Assembly: GCA_033855775.1 (NCBI GenBank)
Contig: JAWVFT010000078.1
Location: 1 to 15,649 of the forward strand
Direction: 5' to 3'
Source of the DNA: DASVTR01 sp033855775
Lineage (GTDB): Bacteria; Acidobacteriota; Blastocatellia; Pyrinomonadales; Pyrinomonadaceae
DNA length: 15,649 nt
Part shown: positions 13,195 to 15,649 of the stretch, piece by piece
How positions within the stretch are numbered: position 1 is the first letter of the stretch
Layout of the letters: each line of letters opens with the position of its first letter
The notes under the pieces: model-generated
Told to the model about the DNA's origin: nothing
The model's database searches: none
What the model saw: the letters and a program-made list of their open reading frames with translations, nothing else
Position numbers and translations under genes: made by a program

Positions 13195-15633
13195 ATGTCC
13201 GCTCGTTCCCCGCTCACACTCGAAACGCCGATTGTCGAACTCTATCGCTCCGGCATCCCACGCTTCGGTCAGGGCATGGCGCGCAAACTGGGGCTGGCCC
13301 TCGCCACGCTCGCCGCCAAAACGGACGCCACCGAAGCGACCGTCGAAGACCTCCTTAACTACTTGCCGATGCGCTACGAAGACCGCTCGAACATGGCGCG
13401 CATCGAGAGTTTGAGCGACGGCACGGAAGCCTCGCTTGAACTGTATGTGCGAGTCGCGGGCGGCTTTCAAGTCGGCAAGCATCGCGGGCCGAAGGCGCCG
13501 CCGCTCTACATCTTCGAGATAACGGCCTCAGACCCGGAACGCACGGGCAAGCCCGTCGTCGTCTGGTGGTTCGTCTCAGGCCGTCAGGCCAATCGCATCA
13601 TCGCCTACAATAGCAAACGCTTTGAGCGCGGCACACGCTTCATAGCCTTCGGCAGATGGGAATGGGACACGCGCCGCAATACCTTCTCGCTGCGTCTCAA
13701 CAAGCCCGATGAATTGGAGATGCTGCCCGGCTCTTGGACGCCGCCGGAACACGCGCTGCTGCGGCTCGCAGAAGAGGACGCGGGACGCGGGGAAGCAGGA
13801 CGCGGAGACGCGGAGACGCAGGGACGCGGCGAGGGCAGCAAAGACGGCGAGGGCAATGACGACGACAACGGCGATGGCGTTGCCGTTGCGGATGATGAGA
13901 GAGAAGCGGTCGAGGGCGACGAGTTGGCGTTTGATGAAGAGAGCGGAGATGACCCGTCGCTGGCGGCGATTCACGTCGGGCGGCGCGTGCCTGTCTATCG
14001 CAAGCTCGGAGAGTTTCGCACGAAGCGGCTGCGCGAAATCATGCACGCCGTCCTCGGCCTCATCGACGACGGCGAGATAACCGAGACGCTGCCCGCCGAA
14101 CTCTGCTCGCGCCAGCGCTTGATTGACCGCCCGACGGCTATCCGCCGCATACACTTTCCCACGGACGACGCTACGCTCAGCGTTTATGAGAACGCGCGTA
14201 GCCCTGCGCACCTGCGGCTCATCTTTGAAGAGTTCTTCTGGGTCGCGCTGGCAATCGCGCTTCGTCGCGGCGAGCGCGTCAGAGAGAAGAAGGGCGCGGT
14301 TATCGAAATCACGGACAGCGTTCGTGAAGATATAGCGGCGGTCGTTCCCTTCCAGTTGACGAGCGCGCAGGAACGTGTCGTCAAGCGCATCTTCGAAGAT
14401 ATGCAGTCGGACGCTCCTATGAATCGCCTGCTGCAAGGCGATGTCGGCAGCGGCAAAACCATCGTCGCTGTGCAGGCGATGCTGGCCGCGATGGAGAACG
14501 GCTATCAGGCCGCTCTGATGGTTCCGACCGAAATCCTCGCAGAGCAGCACGCCCGCAACGTCAAGCGTCTGCTTGAGCCGACCGGCTACCGCGTCGAGTT
14601 GCTCATCGGCTCTCTGCGCGCCACCGAAAAGCGTCGCCTTCACAAAGACCTCGCGGCGGGCGACATACACGCCTGCATCGGCACGCACGCGCTGATACAG
14701 GAATCCGTCTCCTTTCATAAACTCGGCCTCGTCGTCATAGACGAACAACATCGCTTCGGCGTCCTGCAACGCGCAGAGCTTCGCACGCGCGGCTACAACC
14801 CGGACGTGCTCGTCATGACCGCCACGCCCATCCCGCGCTCGCTCGCCATGACCGCCTACGGTGATTTGGACGTGTCCGTCATAGACGAACTGCCGCCCGG
14901 TCGCACGCCCATCAAAACGGTCGTCGTCGGCGAAGACCAGCGCAGCGGAGTCTACAAGGGCGTCGAGCGCGAGGTGCGCGGCGGGCGGCAAGTCTACGTC
15001 GTCTATCCTTTGATAGAAGAATCGGAGAAGATGGACTTGAAGGACGCGACGCGCATGTTCGAGCAACTGCGCGACCGCGTGTTTCCACACTTCTCCATCG
15101 GGCTGCTCCACGGCAAGATGAAGTCCGCCGAGAAAGAGGAAGTGATGCGCCGCTTCGTCGCCGGAGAGATACAGATTCTCGTCGCTACCACCGTGGTCGA
15201 AGTCGGCGTTGACGTGCCGAACGCTTCCCTGATGGTCATCGAACACGCCGAACGCTTCGGCCTCTCGCAACTGCATCAACTGCGCGGGCGCGTCGGGCGC
15301 GGAGCCGAGCAAAGCTTCTGCGTCCTGCTCGCTTCGGAGAAACGAACGAGCGTCGCGCGCGAACGCCTCGGCATTATGGAAGAGACGACCGACGGCTTTC
15401 GCATCGCCGAAAAGGATTTGGAGATTCGCGGCCCCGGCGAAGTGATGGGCACGCGCCAGTCCGGCCTGCCCACCTTCCGCATCGGCAACCTTGTCCGCGA
15501 CGTGCAGATTCTCGAAGAAGCCCGCCGCGAAGCAGACTATTACCTGACCACCCGCGCCCGCACGCGCGAAACCTCCAAACTCATCGAACGCGTCCGCGCC
15601 GATTCCCGCTTCGGCCTTGCCGCCGTCGGATAG
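13195..15633 (+). CDS. recG: ATP-dependent DNA helicase RecG
   Basis: RecG reverses stalled replication forks and processes branched recombination intermediates. The 812-residue protein has the N-terminal helical and wedge (OB-fold) regions (LLNYLPMRYEDRS onward), HVGRRVPVYRKLG leading to the helicase, Walker A GDVGSGKT (415-422), MVPTEILAEQH, the DEQH box (516-519) with HRFGVLQR after it, MTATPIPRSLA, and motif VI QLHQLRGRVGRG (from 692). The tail with TTDGFRIAEKDLEIRGPGEVMGTRQSG is characteristic of RecG and separates it from Mfd and PriA. ATG 13195 is chosen; the open frame upstream runs through the inverted repeat and is not conserved. It is longer than the usual 690-780 partly because of an acidic insert at about residues 192-252, rich in Asp, Glu and Gly. 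The gene is complete, ending 16 bp before the window edge. Confidence 0.96.
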   Translation: MSARSPLTLETPIVELYRSGIPRFGQGMARKLGLALATLAAKTDATEATVEDLLNYLPMRYEDRSNMARIESLSDGTEASLELYVRVAGGFQVGKHRGPKAPPLYIFEITASDPERTGKPVVVWWFVSGRQANRIIAYNSKRFERGTRFIAFGRWEWDTRRNTFSLRLNKPDELEMLPGSWTPPEHALLRLAEEDAGRGEAGRGDAETQGRGEGSKDGEGNDDDNGDGVAVADDEREAVEGDELAFDEESGDDPSLAAIHVGRRVPVYRKLGEFRTKRLREIMHAVLGLIDDGEITETLPAELCSRQRLIDRPTAIRRIHFPTDDATLSVYENARSPAHLRLIFEEFFWVALAIALRRGERVREKKGAVIEITDSVREDIAAVVPFQLTSAQERVVKRIFEDMQSDAPMNRLLQGDVGSGKTIVAVQAMLAAMENGYQAALMVPTEILAEQHARNVKRLLEPTGYRVELLIGSLRATEKRRLHKDLAAGDIHACIGTHALIQESVSFHKLGLVVIDEQHRFGVLQRAELRTRGYNPDVLVMTATPIPRSLAMTAYGDLDVSVIDELPPGRTPIKTVVVGEDQRSGVYKGVEREVRGGRQVYVVYPLIEESEKMDLKDATRMFEQLRDRVFPHFSIGLLHGKMKSAEKEEVMRRFVAGEIQILVATTVVEVGVDVPNASLMVIEHAERFGLSQLHQLRGRVGRGAEQSFCVLLASEKRTSVARERLGIMEETTDGFRIAEKDLEIRGPGEVMGTRQSGLPTFRIGNLVRDVQILEEARREADYYLTTRARTRETSKLIERVRADSRFGLAAVG
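13776..13830 (+). repeat. Short GC-rich tandem repeat inside recG
   Basis: Degenerate 7-8 bp units of the type GGACGCGG and ACGCGGAG are repeated about seven times and encode EDAGRGEAGRGDAETQGRG. They form the first part of the acidic, probably disordered insert between the wedge domain and helicase lobe. Confidence 0.7.
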
Positions 15634-15639
15634 AGCAGT

Positions 15640-15649
15640 GGGGGGGGGG
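15640..15649. other. Poly-G run at the window edge
   Basis: The sequence ends in ten G directly after the recG stop region. Such a run at a contig end is more likely a sequencing or assembly artefact than biology. Confidence 0.6.

Noticed and set aside
13576..15312. A 578-codon open frame antisense to recG
   Set aside because: It is a high-GC shadow of the clearly conserved RecG frame, with no recognisable motifs of its own.

Overview
The window looks like a high-GC chromosomal contig from an uncultured or little-studied bacterium, most probably an Acidobacteriota (Blastocatellia-like) genome. This rests on the mix of a PEP-CTERM surface protein with the tail style GTGLAGVAAK, a TTG-started MurJ, abundant 7-bp tandem repeats between genes, and a short XRE regulator type I associate with that phylum. 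No rRNA or tRNA gene is visible, so the assignment is an inference. The right edge ends in ten G, suggesting a contig or read end, and the left edge cuts a gene.

Layout. Positions 3-2783 hold the 3' part of a sigma-54 enhancer-binding regulator followed 39 bp later by murJ, the lipid II flippase. A PEP-CTERM secreted protein (3020-3721) follows, preceded by two tandem hairpins and followed by strong inverted repeats. A gene-free stretch of about 380 bp contains an orphan intrinsic terminator. Next come nnr (NAD(P)HX repair) and tsaE (tRNA t6A synthesis), joined by an ATGA overlap, then a bacilliredoxin (YphP/BrxA-like) with its own extended -10 promoter. Heptad inverted repeats close this rightward block.

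The middle (6944-9027) is accessory. It has a leftward small helical protein with a near-consensus promoter and structured leader, a leftward stand-alone degenerate receiver-like protein, a divergent XRE regulator, and a 17-unit, 21-bp tandem repeat array that stays open on both strands.

The right part starts with a 1031-residue single-chain restriction-modification enzyme: PD-(D/E)XK-like nuclease, N6-adenine methyltransferase and target recognition region, with no helicase. About 1.1 kb in its middle, from the NPPY motif onward, is strikingly AT-rich against GC-rich flanks, as expected if the specificity part was replaced by recombination. A right-handed beta-helix (pectinesterase-like fold) protein without export signal follows, then a 20-bp perfect inverted repeat, then recG with an acidic insert encoded by a short GC-rich tandem repeat.

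Most genes are housekeeping (envelope, tRNA modification, metabolite repair, redox, recombination repair). The least explained parts are the 21-bp array beside the XRE regulator and restriction enzyme, the mosaic restriction enzyme itself, and the structured leaders of the PEP-CTERM and small helical protein genes.
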